Source of the DNA: Desulfobulbaceae bacterium
Lineage (GTDB): Bacteria; Desulfobacterota; Desulfobulbia; Desulfobulbales; SURF-16
Assembly: GCA_023230525.1 (NCBI GenBank)
Contig: JALNXE010000076.1
Location: 1-21,081, forward strand
DNA length: 21,081 bases
Reading direction: 5' to 3'
The translations under genes and the position numbers were made by a program. Under the pieces are notes generated by a model. It saw only the letters and a list, made by a program, of their open reading frames with translations, searched no databases and was not told the origin of the DNA. Position 1 is the first letter of the stretch; every line of letters begins with the position of its first letter. This document shows positions 1-9,000 of the stretch, piece by piece.

Positions 1-1
1 G

Positions 2-1510
2 ATGAAGTCCCACAGGATTGGCAGTCGATGGAAGATACGGAAGCGCCCGGGTTTCAGCGGGGTCATCTGCGCAACCGCAGCTCTTTTGCTGCTATTTGGC
101 CTCACTCCAAACAGCTTTGCAGGTAAACCCGCAAAAAATGCCGTGAAGGGTGTGAATCTCAAAGACGTATCTTTTACCGGGAGCAGACAGGGCCAATCCG
201 TGGGCTTTGTCGATGTTGACGGCGACGGGATCAATGACAAGCTGGTCGGGGCGCCTTACGCCTCGGTATCGGCGCGGCAGGGCGCGGTGCTGGTCTACCA
301 GGGCAGCGCAGGCGGCGGATTTTCCGCAACGCCTGCCATGATTCTGACGGGTGATGATAATTATGGGATTTCATTAGCCAATCTTGGCGATGTTGACGGC
401 GACGGCAAAGCTGACTTTGCCGTGGGCGCGCTGAACGGGGATGGTTCTGACGTCTCTTTAAGCGGCAGCGTTACCGTCTACCAGGGCGGCCGCAACTGGA
501 ACTATGGCCAGGGGGAGGTAAAAAAGGCCAGGCGGGCAGGCGGCCAGGGCAGGCAGGGGCGGCAGGAGGGCGGAAAAATTATTGCCAAGCTTGCGGGTGA
601 GGGGCCGATGGATAAGTTCGGCATCTTTGCCGCGGCGGGTGACTTAAACAATGACGGCCTGCAGGATCTGATCGCCGGCGCGCCTTTTCATACCGAGGAT
701 CCCGCGGTTTATCAGGGCGGGGCGGTGTACGTCTTTTTCGCCCCCGGTTTCACCGGCCAGGCAGTTCTGCATGCGACCCCGCAGAACAATGGTCTCGGCT
801 GGAGCGGGGCCGCAGGGGATATAAACGGCGATGGTATTGCGGATTTGTGTCTGTCGGCCAGCGGCAAGGTGCTCTGTTACTATGGGGCAGATGATTTTGC
901 TCCGGAGACCGACGCTCCTGACGTGACTATTAAGAGCGCCAGCAAAGGATTCGGCCGGGCGCTTGCCGTGGCGGATGTCAGCGGCGACGGGGTCGGTGAC
1001 ATTGCCATCGGCGCCCCCAATGCCGTCATTGCTGGCGACCGGGACACCGGCAGCCTGTATGTCGTGCAGGGCGGGCCGGGGCTTGCCACGTTGTCGGTTG
1101 ACGCGCCGTCTGCCGGGCTGCTGGCCCGTATTGACGGGGCTGCCCTGTTCGACAGGTTCGGCTCGGCGATCACCACGGATGGCGGGGAAAGCGGCCAGGC
1201 AGCCGCTCTGGTGGTGGGTTCGCCCATGGCCGATCTGGATGCACTCCATCATCTGACCGGTAAGGTCTATGTTTTTAGCGGCGCAGAGATCAGCGCTGCC
1301 ACGACCCTTGCGGATGCCACGGTTTTTACCGGCTTTACCAGGGATCAGGGCTTCGGCACCGCCCTGGCGGTGGAGGAGAGTTCGCGGCTCTTGTGCGGCG
1401 CGCCGAGGACGGACCGTGACACCGGATGGGTCTCCATGGTGGATCTGGTCACCGGTGAGCCGGTGCCGGGCGGCAGCAGCGGCGGCGCCACCGCCTCGGC
1501 GGGCTATTGA
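2..1510 (+). CDS. Secreted FG-GAP repeat (integrin alpha-like beta-propeller) protein
   Basis: The 502-residue protein has a basic N-terminus, a hydrophobic core at about residues 20-35 and a likely signal peptidase site near Ala40, so it should be exported. Five calcium-loop motifs of the DxDGDGxxD type are visible at residues 71-79, 130-138, 214-222, 273-281 and 325-333, each followed by a short strand ending in GAP or a variant. Further degenerate blades reach the C-terminus (for example VVGSP near 404). This spacing fits a seven-bladed FG-GAP propeller, a fold used for extracellular binding or adhesion. Residues 171-191 form a Gly/Arg/Gln/Lys-rich insertion between blades. There is no C-terminal membrane anchor. 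The start is the second base of the window, so the ribosome binding site cannot be seen and a longer upstream start is possible. A cytochrome gene follows about 50 bases downstream on the same strand, so the two may be co-transcribed. Its ligand is unknown. Confidence 0.85.
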   Translation: MKSHRIGSRWKIRKRPGFSGVICATAALLLLFGLTPNSFAGKPAKNAVKGVNLKDVSFTGSRQGQSVGFVDVDGDGINDKLVGAPYASVSARQGAVLVYQGSAGGGFSATPAMILTGDDNYGISLANLGDVDGDGKADFAVGALNGDGSDVSLSGSVTVYQGGRNWNYGQGEVKKARRAGGQGRQGRQEGGKIIAKLAGEGPMDKFGIFAAAGDLNNDGLQDLIAGAPFHTEDPAVYQGGAVYVFFAPGFTGQAVLHATPQNNGLGWSGAAGDINGDGIADLCLSASGKVLCYYGADDFAPETDAPDVTIKSASKGFGRALAVADVSGDGVGDIAIGAPNAVIAGDRDTGSLYVVQGGPGLATLSVDAPSAGLLARIDGAALFDRFGSAITTDGGESGQAAALVVGSPMADLDALHHLTGKVYVFSGAEISAATTLADATVFTGFTRDQGFGTALAVEESSRLLCGAPRTDRDTGWVSMVDLVTGEPVPGGSSGGATASAGY

Positions 1511-1559
1511 CACTGTGGCCGTGGCAACTAGGCAAAATTGAATGAAAAGGAGGTCTCCC

Positions 1560-2606
1560 TTGATTTATAAGAGCTTGTTTATTGCAACGACTTGTATTCT
1601 GTGCCTTGGCGCCGGCGTCCTTGCCGCTGAGTATGATGCCTCGAATTTTTCCGCCGATGGCAGGAAATGGCAGCCGGTCCCGACCGGCCACATCCCGGGC
1701 AAGGACAACGGCGCGGGCAAGGGGACGCATAATGCGGGTGAGGACTGCGGCATCTGTCATCGTCCCGACGGCAAGGCCCCGGTGATCTTTACCATAGCCG
1801 GCACGGTCTACGAGGACAGGGCGGGCAGAAAGCCCCTGCAGGGCGGCGAAATCATCGTGCAGGATCGCGAAGGCCACGTGATCAGCGTGACCAGCAATGA
1901 GGTGGGCAATTTCTGGACCCAGGCCCCGGTCAGCAGCAATCCTTACGCCATTGCCAGCCATGGCGGAGTGACCGAGACCCTGTATTATACCGATGAGCTG
2001 GGCTTCCACACCGCTGACCCGGAAGATACCCGAACCTGGCAGTACAAGGCCTGGGTGAAAAGCGGCAACCATGTCAGGCCGATGGTCACTATAGCCCCCA
2101 TCGGCGGCGCTACCGATCCTTCCTCCAGGATGAGCTGCAACATGCACCATGCCGCCATGGGCAGCCGCGGGGGCCTGTGGGGCATGGGCAAGAACACCCT
2201 GGCCTCTTATCCCCCGGCCCGCCTGAGTTTCAAAAAGCACATCCTGCCCATCTTCAGGAATAAATGCGTACCCTGCCATATCCCGGGGGCGACCTTGACC
2301 AGGCTCGTCACCCAATCCGACTTCGAAGGCGAGCCGCTTACCCAGATCGATCACAGCAAGTCCCTTGATCTGGTATCCTATAACGGTTCATCCGTTACCA
2401 CAGGCGGGACCACCTGGACGAAAAGGGGAATAAAGGACATGACCGCAGGCTATGAGGATAACCCCGATGCCAGTCCGGTGCTGGCAAAAACGCGGAGACA
2501 GGCGGACGGCAGTGTCATCCACGGCGGCGGGGCATTCTGGTCAGCAACTGACCCGGATTACCGGGCCATCCGCAAGTGGATCGCCGAAGGCGCCCAGGAT
2601 AATTAG
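1560..2606 (+). CDS. Exported c-type cytochrome with carboxypeptidase-regulatory-like domain
   Basis: With the start chosen here the protein has 348 residues: a signal peptide (hydrophobic residues about 4-20, Ala-rich cleavage region), a heme c motif CGICH at 63-67, a beta-sandwich segment at about 75-125 resembling carboxypeptidase-regulatory or Cna-B-like domains, a CNMHH sequence at 193-197, and a second heme motif CVPCH at 236-240 preceded by a typical LPIFRNK-type lead. It should be a periplasmic or surface diheme electron carrier. TTG at 1560 was preferred over the in-frame ATG at 1542 because a very strong Shine-Dalgarno AAGGAGGT lies at 1547-1554, inside the longer reading and 5 bases before the TTG. 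No such site precedes 1542. The CNMHH site looks like a CxxCH in which the second Cys is His. Pairing with the upstream FG-GAP gene suggests a cell-surface redox role, which is inference. Confidence 0.8.
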   Translation: MIYKSLFIATTCILCLGAGVLAAEYDASNFSADGRKWQPVPTGHIPGKDNGAGKGTHNAGEDCGICHRPDGKAPVIFTIAGTVYEDRAGRKPLQGGEIIVQDREGHVISVTSNEVGNFWTQAPVSSNPYAIASHGGVTETLYYTDELGFHTADPEDTRTWQYKAWVKSGNHVRPMVTIAPIGGATDPSSRMSCNMHHAAMGSRGGLWGMGKNTLASYPPARLSFKKHILPIFRNKCVPCHIPGATLTRLVTQSDFEGEPLTQIDHSKSLDLVSYNGSSVTTGGTTWTKRGIKDMTAGYEDNPDASPVLAKTRRQADGSVIHGGGAFWSATDPDYRAIRKWIAEGAQDN

Positions 2607-2607
2607 G

Positions 2608-2637
2608 GGCCGTTATGAAATAACATGGCCATTTTTT
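2608..2637 (+). terminator. Intrinsic terminator after the cytochrome gene
   Basis: GGCC (2608-2611) plus GTTAT (2612-2616) pair with ATAAC (2620-2624) and GGCC (2627-2630), with a two-base bulge and a GAA loop. Six T residues follow at 2632-2637. It begins two bases after the stop codon and should end the FG-GAP/cytochrome transcript. Confidence 0.7.
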
Positions 2638-3136
2638 CAATTTCGTTACGGCTCCTTATACCCCTCAATGGGATACTGAAAAGAGTGCCGTTGGGGCGCA
2701 TTTCTCTGGCCAGGTTATTTTTTTGCAATGGCTTAGATAGACAGAAAAAATTGCGTGCCAGGTTCCTGCCGCGCCATGGCCTCTCGAACCTGGCACGTTC
2801 TCTCCCCTCTTTGTCCGATATGACGAGACAGCCGTCTATTGATACGGCATCCTAATCCGGCAAAATCGGACATCTCGCAGGTCTCCATTAAAATAAGGTT
2901 TGCTTTTGCCTGGTTGCAGCGCGTAAACTACTTCAAAGTGGCAGGCCCAGTGGGGCGTTTGCCCCGGCCTGGGTGCTTTGCCGGGTGTTTTCACGCCGGT
3001 TGCCCCATCTTCAGGGCTGTTGCGGAATATTTCCCGGTTTTTCCACCTGATACCGAATGGCATGCCGCTTGCTGATCCTTTTTTCTATTATGCGGTCTCT
3101 CCGCCGCTGCATCCCTGTCCCTGTCCGCCAACCGGA
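2638..3136. other. Gene-free, palindrome-rich stretch upstream of the efflux operon
   Basis: No convincing gene is seen: the open frames here are short, lack ribosome binding sites and have no recognisable protein character. The stretch holds a 12-bp palindrome (listed separately) and a nested inverted repeat, with outer arms TGTCCGAT (2812-2819) and ATCGGACA (2865-2872) and inner arms GCCGT (2831-2835) and ACGGC (2844-2848). A weak sigma70-like candidate, TTGCTT at 2900-2905 and TAAACT at 2924-2929 with an 18-base spacer, could serve the efflux operon. I see no clear CueR-type or CusR-type operator. Confidence 0.5.
2754..2797. repeat. Perfect 12-bp inverted repeat (REP-like palindrome)
   Basis: CGTGCCAGGTTC at 2754-2765 is the exact reverse complement of GAACCTGGCACG at 2786-2797, with a 20-base loop. 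No T run follows on either strand, so it is not an obvious terminator. The flank and left arm (ATTGCGTGCCAGG, less its first base) occur again near 17045-17056, without the second arm. This is consistent with a dispersed palindromic element. Confidence 0.6.
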
Positions 3137-4447
3137 ATGACTATGAAACCGAAAACAATTTTTTTTCTGCTGAGCGCCTTCCTGCTGTTGCGCCCCGTGC
3201 TTGGCCTGGCCGAAGGCGAGCAAACCGGCCGGCAGCAGCTGGCCGAGGTCGTGGCCGAGGCCCTGGCCAATAATCCGGAACTCAGGGCCGACGAGGCCCG
3301 CTGGGACACCTTTGTCCAGCAGGCGCGGCAGGCGGGGACCCTGGAAGACCCCATGATCATGCTGCGGGTCCAGAACCTGCTCATCCGCGAACCCCTGGCC
3401 TTTAACCGGGATGTTATGACCGCCAAGGTCATCGGCGTCAGCCAGGAGGTGCCGTTTTTCGGCAAGCGGGCACTGCAGCGCGAGGTTGCCCAACAGGGCG
3501 CCGAGGCGGCCCGCCGGGTGGTGGAAGAACGCAAAATCGAGTTGACCAGGATGGTCAAGGAAACCTGGTACCGGCTGCTGTTTGTCGACCGGTCCCTGGA
3601 GATCGTGGAGAAAAACATTACCGTGCTCGATGATCTGAACCGGCTGAGCGAAACGCTGTATAGCGTCGGCAAAGGCCTGCAGCAGGACGTGCTCAAGGCC
3701 CAGGTGGAGCGTTCCCGGATGGAGGAGATGCGCATCTCCCTGCGCCAGCAGCGCCGCAGCCTGGAGGCGGCCCTCAACAACCTGCGCTTCCAGCCGGCCG
3801 GGACAAAGGTCACGCCCGCCGCCCCCCTGGAGCTGACCGTTCTGCCGCTCGATGCCGCGGCATTGGAGGAAATGGCCATCCGCAGCCGGCCGCGCCTCAA
3901 GGGTATTGACGCCGAGGAACAGCGGGCCGTGGCGGCCAGGCAACTGGCGGAAAAGGATTTTTACCCTGATGTAACCTTCACCCTGGAGTATATGCAGCGC
4001 GACCCGGCCATGGATGAACCCGGCTACGACATGTACGCCGCGGGCGTCACCTTCAAGCTGCCGGTGCAGCATGACCGCCGCCAGGCCATGACGGTCGAGG
4101 CCGGGGCAGAGATCCGCATGGCCCAGGCGGAACGGGACATGACCGTCAACCAGATCCGCCAGGGCATCGCCGACGCCCTGGCCCAGCTGGAACGCACCGA
4201 ACGGCTGGCCGCCCTTTACCAGCAGGGTATTATTCCCCAGGCCGACCAGTCCCTGGAAGCGGCCATGGCCTCCTATGGCGCGGGCAAGGCCGATTTCATG
4301 ACGGTGCTCGACAGCCGGTCCGCCCTGTTTACTTTCGAACGTGAATACACCGAGGCAATAGCCGACCACCAGATGCAGCTCGCCGTTCTTGAGTCCGTCG
4401 TCGGCACGGCGCTGCCTTCAGGACCGGAAACAAGGGATTTGCCATGA
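3137..4447 (+). CDS. cusC: TolC-family outer membrane channel of the Cu/Ag efflux system (CusC-like)
   Basis: A 436-residue protein with a signal peptide (hydrophobic run FFLLSAFLLL, cleavage near Leu-Ala before EGEQ) and two long helical, coiled-coil-prone halves of the outer membrane efflux protein family. Typical features are the early ALANNPELRADEARWD segment and the second repeat from about residue 250. It should form the outer membrane duct of the tripartite pump encoded by the next genes. ATG at 3137 or ATG at 3143 could be the start. Neither has a strong Shine-Dalgarno, and both keep the signal peptide intact. The stop codon overlaps the next start as ATGA (4444-4447), so it is translationally coupled to the adaptor gene. 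The family assignment is firm. The Cus substrate assignment rests on its neighbours. Confidence 0.88.
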   Translation: MTMKPKTIFFLLSAFLLLRPVLGLAEGEQTGRQQLAEVVAEALANNPELRADEARWDTFVQQARQAGTLEDPMIMLRVQNLLIREPLAFNRDVMTAKVIGVSQEVPFFGKRALQREVAQQGAEAARRVVEERKIELTRMVKETWYRLLFVDRSLEIVEKNITVLDDLNRLSETLYSVGKGLQQDVLKAQVERSRMEEMRISLRQQRRSLEAALNNLRFQPAGTKVTPAAPLELTVLPLDAAALEEMAIRSRPRLKGIDAEEQRAVAARQLAEKDFYPDVTFTLEYMQRDPAMDEPGYDMYAAGVTFKLPVQHDRRQAMTVEAGAEIRMAQAERDMTVNQIRQGIADALAQLERTERLAALYQQGIIPQADQSLEAAMASYGAGKADFMTVLDSRSALFTFEREYTEAIADHQMQLAVLESVVGTALPSGPETRDLP

Positions 4448-5913
4448 AACCGTCCGGCATGATGAAAGCTTTGATGATTGTGGCCGCCGTGGCCGCGGCC
4501 CTGGGCGTGGGCTATTTTCTCGGCGGCCGCCAGGCCGGCCCGGCAAAGGATATTGCCGTAGTCAGCAAACCGGCGGAGAAGGAGAAGGTGCAGTATACCT
4601 GCAGCATGCATCCCTTTATTATCCGGGACGAGCCGGGCCAGTGCCCGATCTGCGGCATGGATCTCACCCCCGTAAAGCCCGGCGCCGGCCCCGCGGCCCC
4701 GCAGGAGCGCAAGGTCAAATACTGGGTCTCGTCCATGGACCCCAACTATGTCCGCGATGCGCCGGGCAAGGATGCCATGGGCATGGACCTGGTGCCGGTC
4801 TATGAGGAGGCGGCCCCCGGCCAGATCGTCATCGATCCGGCCACCGCCCAGAACATGGGCATCCGCACCGCCGCCGTGGAGCGGCGGGACCTCAGGCGCA
4901 CCATCCGCACGGTCGGCCTGGTGACCTATGAGGAACCGCGCCAGTATTCGGTCAACAGTAAGATCGAGGGCTGGATCGAGCGCCTTTACATCAACGAAAC
5001 CGGCCAGCTGGTGAAAAAAGGGCAGCCCCTGATGGAGATCTACAGCCCCGAACTGGTGGCGGCCCAGCAGGAATATCTGCTGGCCCTGGAAACCAGCAGC
5101 CGCCTGGCCGCCTCCCCCTATGCCGAGATCGCAAACGGCGCCCGGCGGCTGCAGGATGCGACCCGCACCCGGCTCAAGTATTGGGACATCAATGATCAGC
5201 AGATCAATGAACTGACAAAAAGCCGCCAGGTGCGCAAGACCATGACCCTTTACAGCCCCTACCATGGCGTGGTCACCCAGAAACCGGCGGTGGAAGGCAT
5301 GCGCGTCATGTCCGGCACGGAACTGCTGCAGATCTCCGACATCTCCAACGTCTGGGTCAACGCCGATATTTACGAGTACGAACTCCCCTGGGTCAAGGTC
5401 GGCCTGCCGGCCATGGTGGAGTTCTCCTTTGAGCCGGGTAAGCCCCTGCAGGGGAAAATCACCTACATCTACCCCTATGTCGAGGGCGATACCCGCACCG
5501 TCAAGGCGCGCATCGAGCTGGTCAACCCCGGCCTTCTCCTCAAACCGGATATGTATGCCGACGTCCTCATCGAGGCCCCCATCGTCTCCGGGGCCCTGGC
5601 CGTGCCGGGCAACGCGGTGCTCAATTCGGGCAAGAGCCAGACGGTTTTTATCTCCCTCGGAGAGGGCCGGTTTGCGCCACGGACGGTGAAGACCGGCGTC
5701 AGCGATGAACAGGGATATGTGCAGATCCTGGAAGGGCTGCAGGAGGGCGAGCAGGTAGTTACCTCGGCCCAGTTCATGCTCGACTCGGAGAGCAAGCTGC
5801 GCGAGGCGATCCAGAAGATGACCCAGCCCGAGCCCGAGAGCCCGGCCCCGGCGGTGCCCGCCGCGGAAAAACCGGGTGAAGGCAAGGAAAATCTGGAAGA
5901 TCTGTTCAAGTAA
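4444..5913 (+). CDS. cusB: RND efflux periplasmic adaptor with two heavy-metal-binding domains (CusB-like)
   Basis: A 489-residue membrane fusion protein that should link the inner membrane pump to the TolC-type channel and hand over Cu(I)/Ag(I). The N-terminus has one hydrophobic anchor (about residues 8-26). Two heavy-metal-binding modules follow. The first, about residues 50-77, has C53-S-M-H and C67-P-I-C-G-M. The second, about 93-119, is the Cys-free version with Met and Asp residues (SSMDP and MGMDLVPVY), like the N-terminus of E. coli CusB. Then come barrel-sandwich, alpha-hairpin (about residues 190-265) and beta-barrel regions typical of the HlyD/CusB family, and a Pro/Glu-rich tail. 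An AAGGGA sequence precedes the start, which overlaps the previous stop codon. Two metal modules in series, only one of which has cysteines, suggest a combined scavenging and transfer role. Confidence 0.92.
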   Translation: MKPSGMMKALMIVAAVAAALGVGYFLGGRQAGPAKDIAVVSKPAEKEKVQYTCSMHPFIIRDEPGQCPICGMDLTPVKPGAGPAAPQERKVKYWVSSMDPNYVRDAPGKDAMGMDLVPVYEEAAPGQIVIDPATAQNMGIRTAAVERRDLRRTIRTVGLVTYEEPRQYSVNSKIEGWIERLYINETGQLVKKGQPLMEIYSPELVAAQQEYLLALETSSRLAASPYAEIANGARRLQDATRTRLKYWDINDQQINELTKSRQVRKTMTLYSPYHGVVTQKPAVEGMRVMSGTELLQISDISNVWVNADIYEYELPWVKVGLPAMVEFSFEPGKPLQGKITYIYPYVEGDTRTVKARIELVNPGLLLKPDMYADVLIEAPIVSGALAVPGNAVLNSGKSQTVFISLGEGRFAPRTVKTGVSDEQGYVQILEGLQEGEQVVTSAQFMLDSESKLREAIQKMTQPEPESPAPAVPAAEKPGEGKENLEDLFK

Positions 5914-5930
5914 ACGGGCATTAACGTAAC

Positions 5931-6014
5931 ACCCGGCGCAAACCGGGTCAGCAGGGGCATCCCTTGGGATGCCCGAAATGTAATCGATTGTAAGGGCAGG
6001 CCCGGTGCCTGCCC
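5931..6014. repeat. Three consecutive palindromes between cusB and cusA
   Basis: Hairpin 1: ACCCGG (5931-5936) with CCGGGT (5943-5948). Hairpin 2: GGGCATCCC (5955-5963) with GGGATGCCC (5966-5974), 9 bp and almost no loop. Hairpin 3: GGGCAGGC (5994-6001) with GCCTGCCC (6007-6014). None is followed by a T run. They fill most of the 142-base gap inside what should be one operon. Possible roles are mRNA processing or stability and a lowered cusA level. They may also be remnants of dispersed palindromic repeats. Hairpin 3 shares its GGGCAGG arm with the hairpin after fbp at 16938-16961. Confidence 0.65.
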
Positions 6015-6055
6015 AACCGGCCCCCGGCGGGCGTCCCTGGGTACAGGTATTTTTC

Positions 6056-9000
6056 ATGCTCGAAAAAATCATCGACTGGTCGATCCGCAACAAGTTCATG
6101 GTCGTGCTGGTGACGCTATTTATCGTCATCAGCGGCGGCTATGCGCTGAAGAATATCCCCCTGGACGCCATTCCAGATCTCTCCGACGTGCAGGTGATCG
6201 TCTTCGCCCAGTATCCGGGGCAGGCGCCGCAGGTGGTGGAGGACCAGGTCACCTATCCGCTGACCACCAAGATGCTCTCGGTGCCTGGGAGCAAGGTGGT
6301 GCGCGGCTATTCCTTTTTCGGCTACTCCTTTGTCTACATCATCTTCGAGGATGGCACGGACATCTACTGGGCCCGCTCCCGGGTCCTCGAATACCTGAAT
6401 TACGTGAGTGGCCAGTTGCCCAAGGGGGTGACGCCGGTGCTGGGGCCCGATGCCACCGGCGTGGGCTGGGTCTTTGAATACGCCCTGGAGAGCGACCGGC
6501 ACAACCTCCAGGAGCTGCGCTCCATCCAGGACTGGTATCTGCGCTACGAGCTGACCTCCGTGGAGGGGGTCTCCGAGGTGGCGAGCCTGGGCGGTTTCGT
6601 CAAGCAGTATCAGGTGGCGGTGGACCCCAACAAGCTGCTCGCCTATGACCTGCCGATCAGCGAACTGCTGATGGCGATCCAGCGCAATAACCTGGACGTG
6701 GGCGGCGGGGCCATTGAAAGCGCCGAAACGGAATATGTCATCCGCAGCTTCGGCTACATCAAATCGGTGGAGGATATCCGCAACATCGTGGTGATGACCA
6801 CGCCGGCCGGCACGCCGATTCTGGTGCGCGACCTGGCCGAGGTGCGCCTGGGGCCGGAGATGCGGCGCGGAGTGGCCGAACTGGACGGCCAGGGGGAGAC
6901 GGTGGGCGGCATCATTGTCATGCGCTTCGGCGAGAACGCCCTCACCACCATCGACAACGTCAAGCGCAAACTGCAAGAGCTGCAGGCCGGCCTGCCCGAG
7001 GGGGTGAAGATCAAAACCGTCTACGACCGCTCCGGGCTGATCGAGCGGGCGGTGGCCACCCTTAAGGTGAAACTGCTGGAGGAGAGCATCGTGGTCGCCC
7101 TGGTGACCATGCTCTTTCTCTTCCATCTGCCCAGCGCCTTTGTCGCCATCTTCACCCTGCCGGTGGCCATCCTGATGGCCTTTGTCCTCATGCACGCCCA
7201 GGGGACCAACGCCAACATCATGAGTCTGGGCGGCATCGCCATCGCCATCGGCGCCATGATCGATGCGGCCATCATCATGATCGAAAACGCCCACAAACAT
7301 CTGGAACGCGACCGGGGCAAAAAACCGCACTGGCAGATCATCCGGGACTCGGCCAAGGAGGTGGGACCGACCCTTTTTTACTCGCTCTTGGTCATCACCG
7401 TCTCCTTTGTGCCGATCTTCACCCTGCAGGAGCAGTCGGGCCGCATGTTCAAGCCGCTGGCCTTCACCAAGACCTATGCCATGGGCGCCGCGGCCCTGCT
7501 CTCCATCACCATCGTCCCGGTTCTCATGGGCTGGTTTATCCGCGGCCGAATCAGGCCGGAACACGCCAATCCGATCAACCGCCTGCTCATCCGCCTCTAC
7601 CACCCGGTGGTCGACCTGGTGCTGAAGTGGCGGCTGGCCACCCTGGCGCTGGCCCTGGCGGCCCTGCTCTCCATCATCTGGCCGCTGTCCAAGATGGGTT
7701 CGGAGTTCATGCCCCCCCTGGATGAAGGCGATCTGCTCTACATGCCCACTACCCTGCCGGGTCTGTCGGTGACCAAGGCCAAGGAGATTCTGCAGCAGAC
7801 CGACCGGATCATCCGCCAGTTCCCCGAGGTGCGCCACGTCTTCGGCAAGGTCGGCCGGGCCGATACCGCCACCGATCCGGCGCCCATGATGATGATCGAG
7901 ACCACCATCATGCTCAAACCCGAAGAGGAGTGGCGTACCGTGCCGGTCAAGCGTTTCTATTCCTGCTGGCCGGAGTGGACGGCCTGGGCCAGGTGGCCCC
8001 TCTCCCGGCTCTGGCCCGAGGAGAGGCCGATCAGCCCGGACCAGCTCATTGATGAATTAAACCGCGCCATCCAGTTTCCGGGGCTGACCAACGCCTGGAC
8101 CATGCCGATCAAGACCCGCATCGACATGCTCTCCACCGGCATCAAGACCCCGGTGGGGATCAAGATCATGGGGGATGACCTGGCGACGCTCAGCCGCATC
8201 GGCGAGCAGGTGGAGGCGGTGGTCCGCACCGTGCCCGGCACCCTGTCCGCCATTGCCGAGCGGTCCGTGGGCGGCTTTTATCTCGATTACCATATCGACC
8301 GGCGGTCCGTGGCCCGCTATGGCATTTCCGTTGCCGACATCCAGGAGATCTTCCAGACCGTTGTGGGCGGCATGAGCGTCACCGAGACGGTGGAGGGGCT
8401 GGAACGCTATTCGGTCAACGTCCGTTATGACCGCGATTTCCGCAGCGATCTCGAATCCCTGGGCCGGGTGCTGGTGCCGGCCCCCGGCGGCCGGCATATT
8501 CCGCTCATGCAGCTGGGGACGTTTTCCATCAAAAATGATGCGGACAGCATCAAGACCGAGAATGCCCGCCGCACCGCCTGGGTCTATGTGGACATCAAGG
8601 GCATCGACCTCGGCACCTATGTCAAGAATGCCCGGCGGGCGGTGGAGGCGCAGGTGAAGCTGCCCGCCGGCTACAATATCATCTGGAGCGGCCAGTTCGA
8701 GTACATGGAAAAAGCCCGGCAGCGGCTGACCCTGGTCATTCCGCTCACCATCCTGATCATCTTCGTCATCATCTACGTCAACACCAAAAGCCTGATCAAG
8801 ACCGGCATCGTCTTCCTCGCCGTGCCTTTTTCCCTGGTCGGCGCCTTCTGGTATCTGTACCTGCTCGGCTACAACACCTCCATCGCGGTCTGGGTGGGGT
8901 TGATCGCCCTGGCCGGGCTCGACGCCGAAACCGGGGTGGTCATGCTGCTTTATCTCGACCTCGCCCACCAGCTCTGGCGGAAAAACGAGCGGATGCGCAC

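Noticed and set aside
644..1513. Long - strand open frame opposite the FG-GAP gene
   Set aside because: It mirrors a GC-rich real gene with signal peptide and repeats. The translated sequence shows no family and the frame has no ribosome binding site.
2900..2929. Promoter for the efflux operon
   Set aside because: TTGCTT and TAAACT with an 18-base gap are too far from consensus to list as a feature, and no metal-responsive operator was recognised.
4273..6129. 618-codon - strand open frame opposite cusB and the following gap
   Set aside because: It is antisense to a clear CusB adaptor and rich in His/Gly/Asp-type codon shadows. It is an artefact of third-position GC bias.
6116..7837. 573-codon - strand open frame opposite cusA
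   Set aside because: It is antisense to the conserved RND pump and has no domain character.
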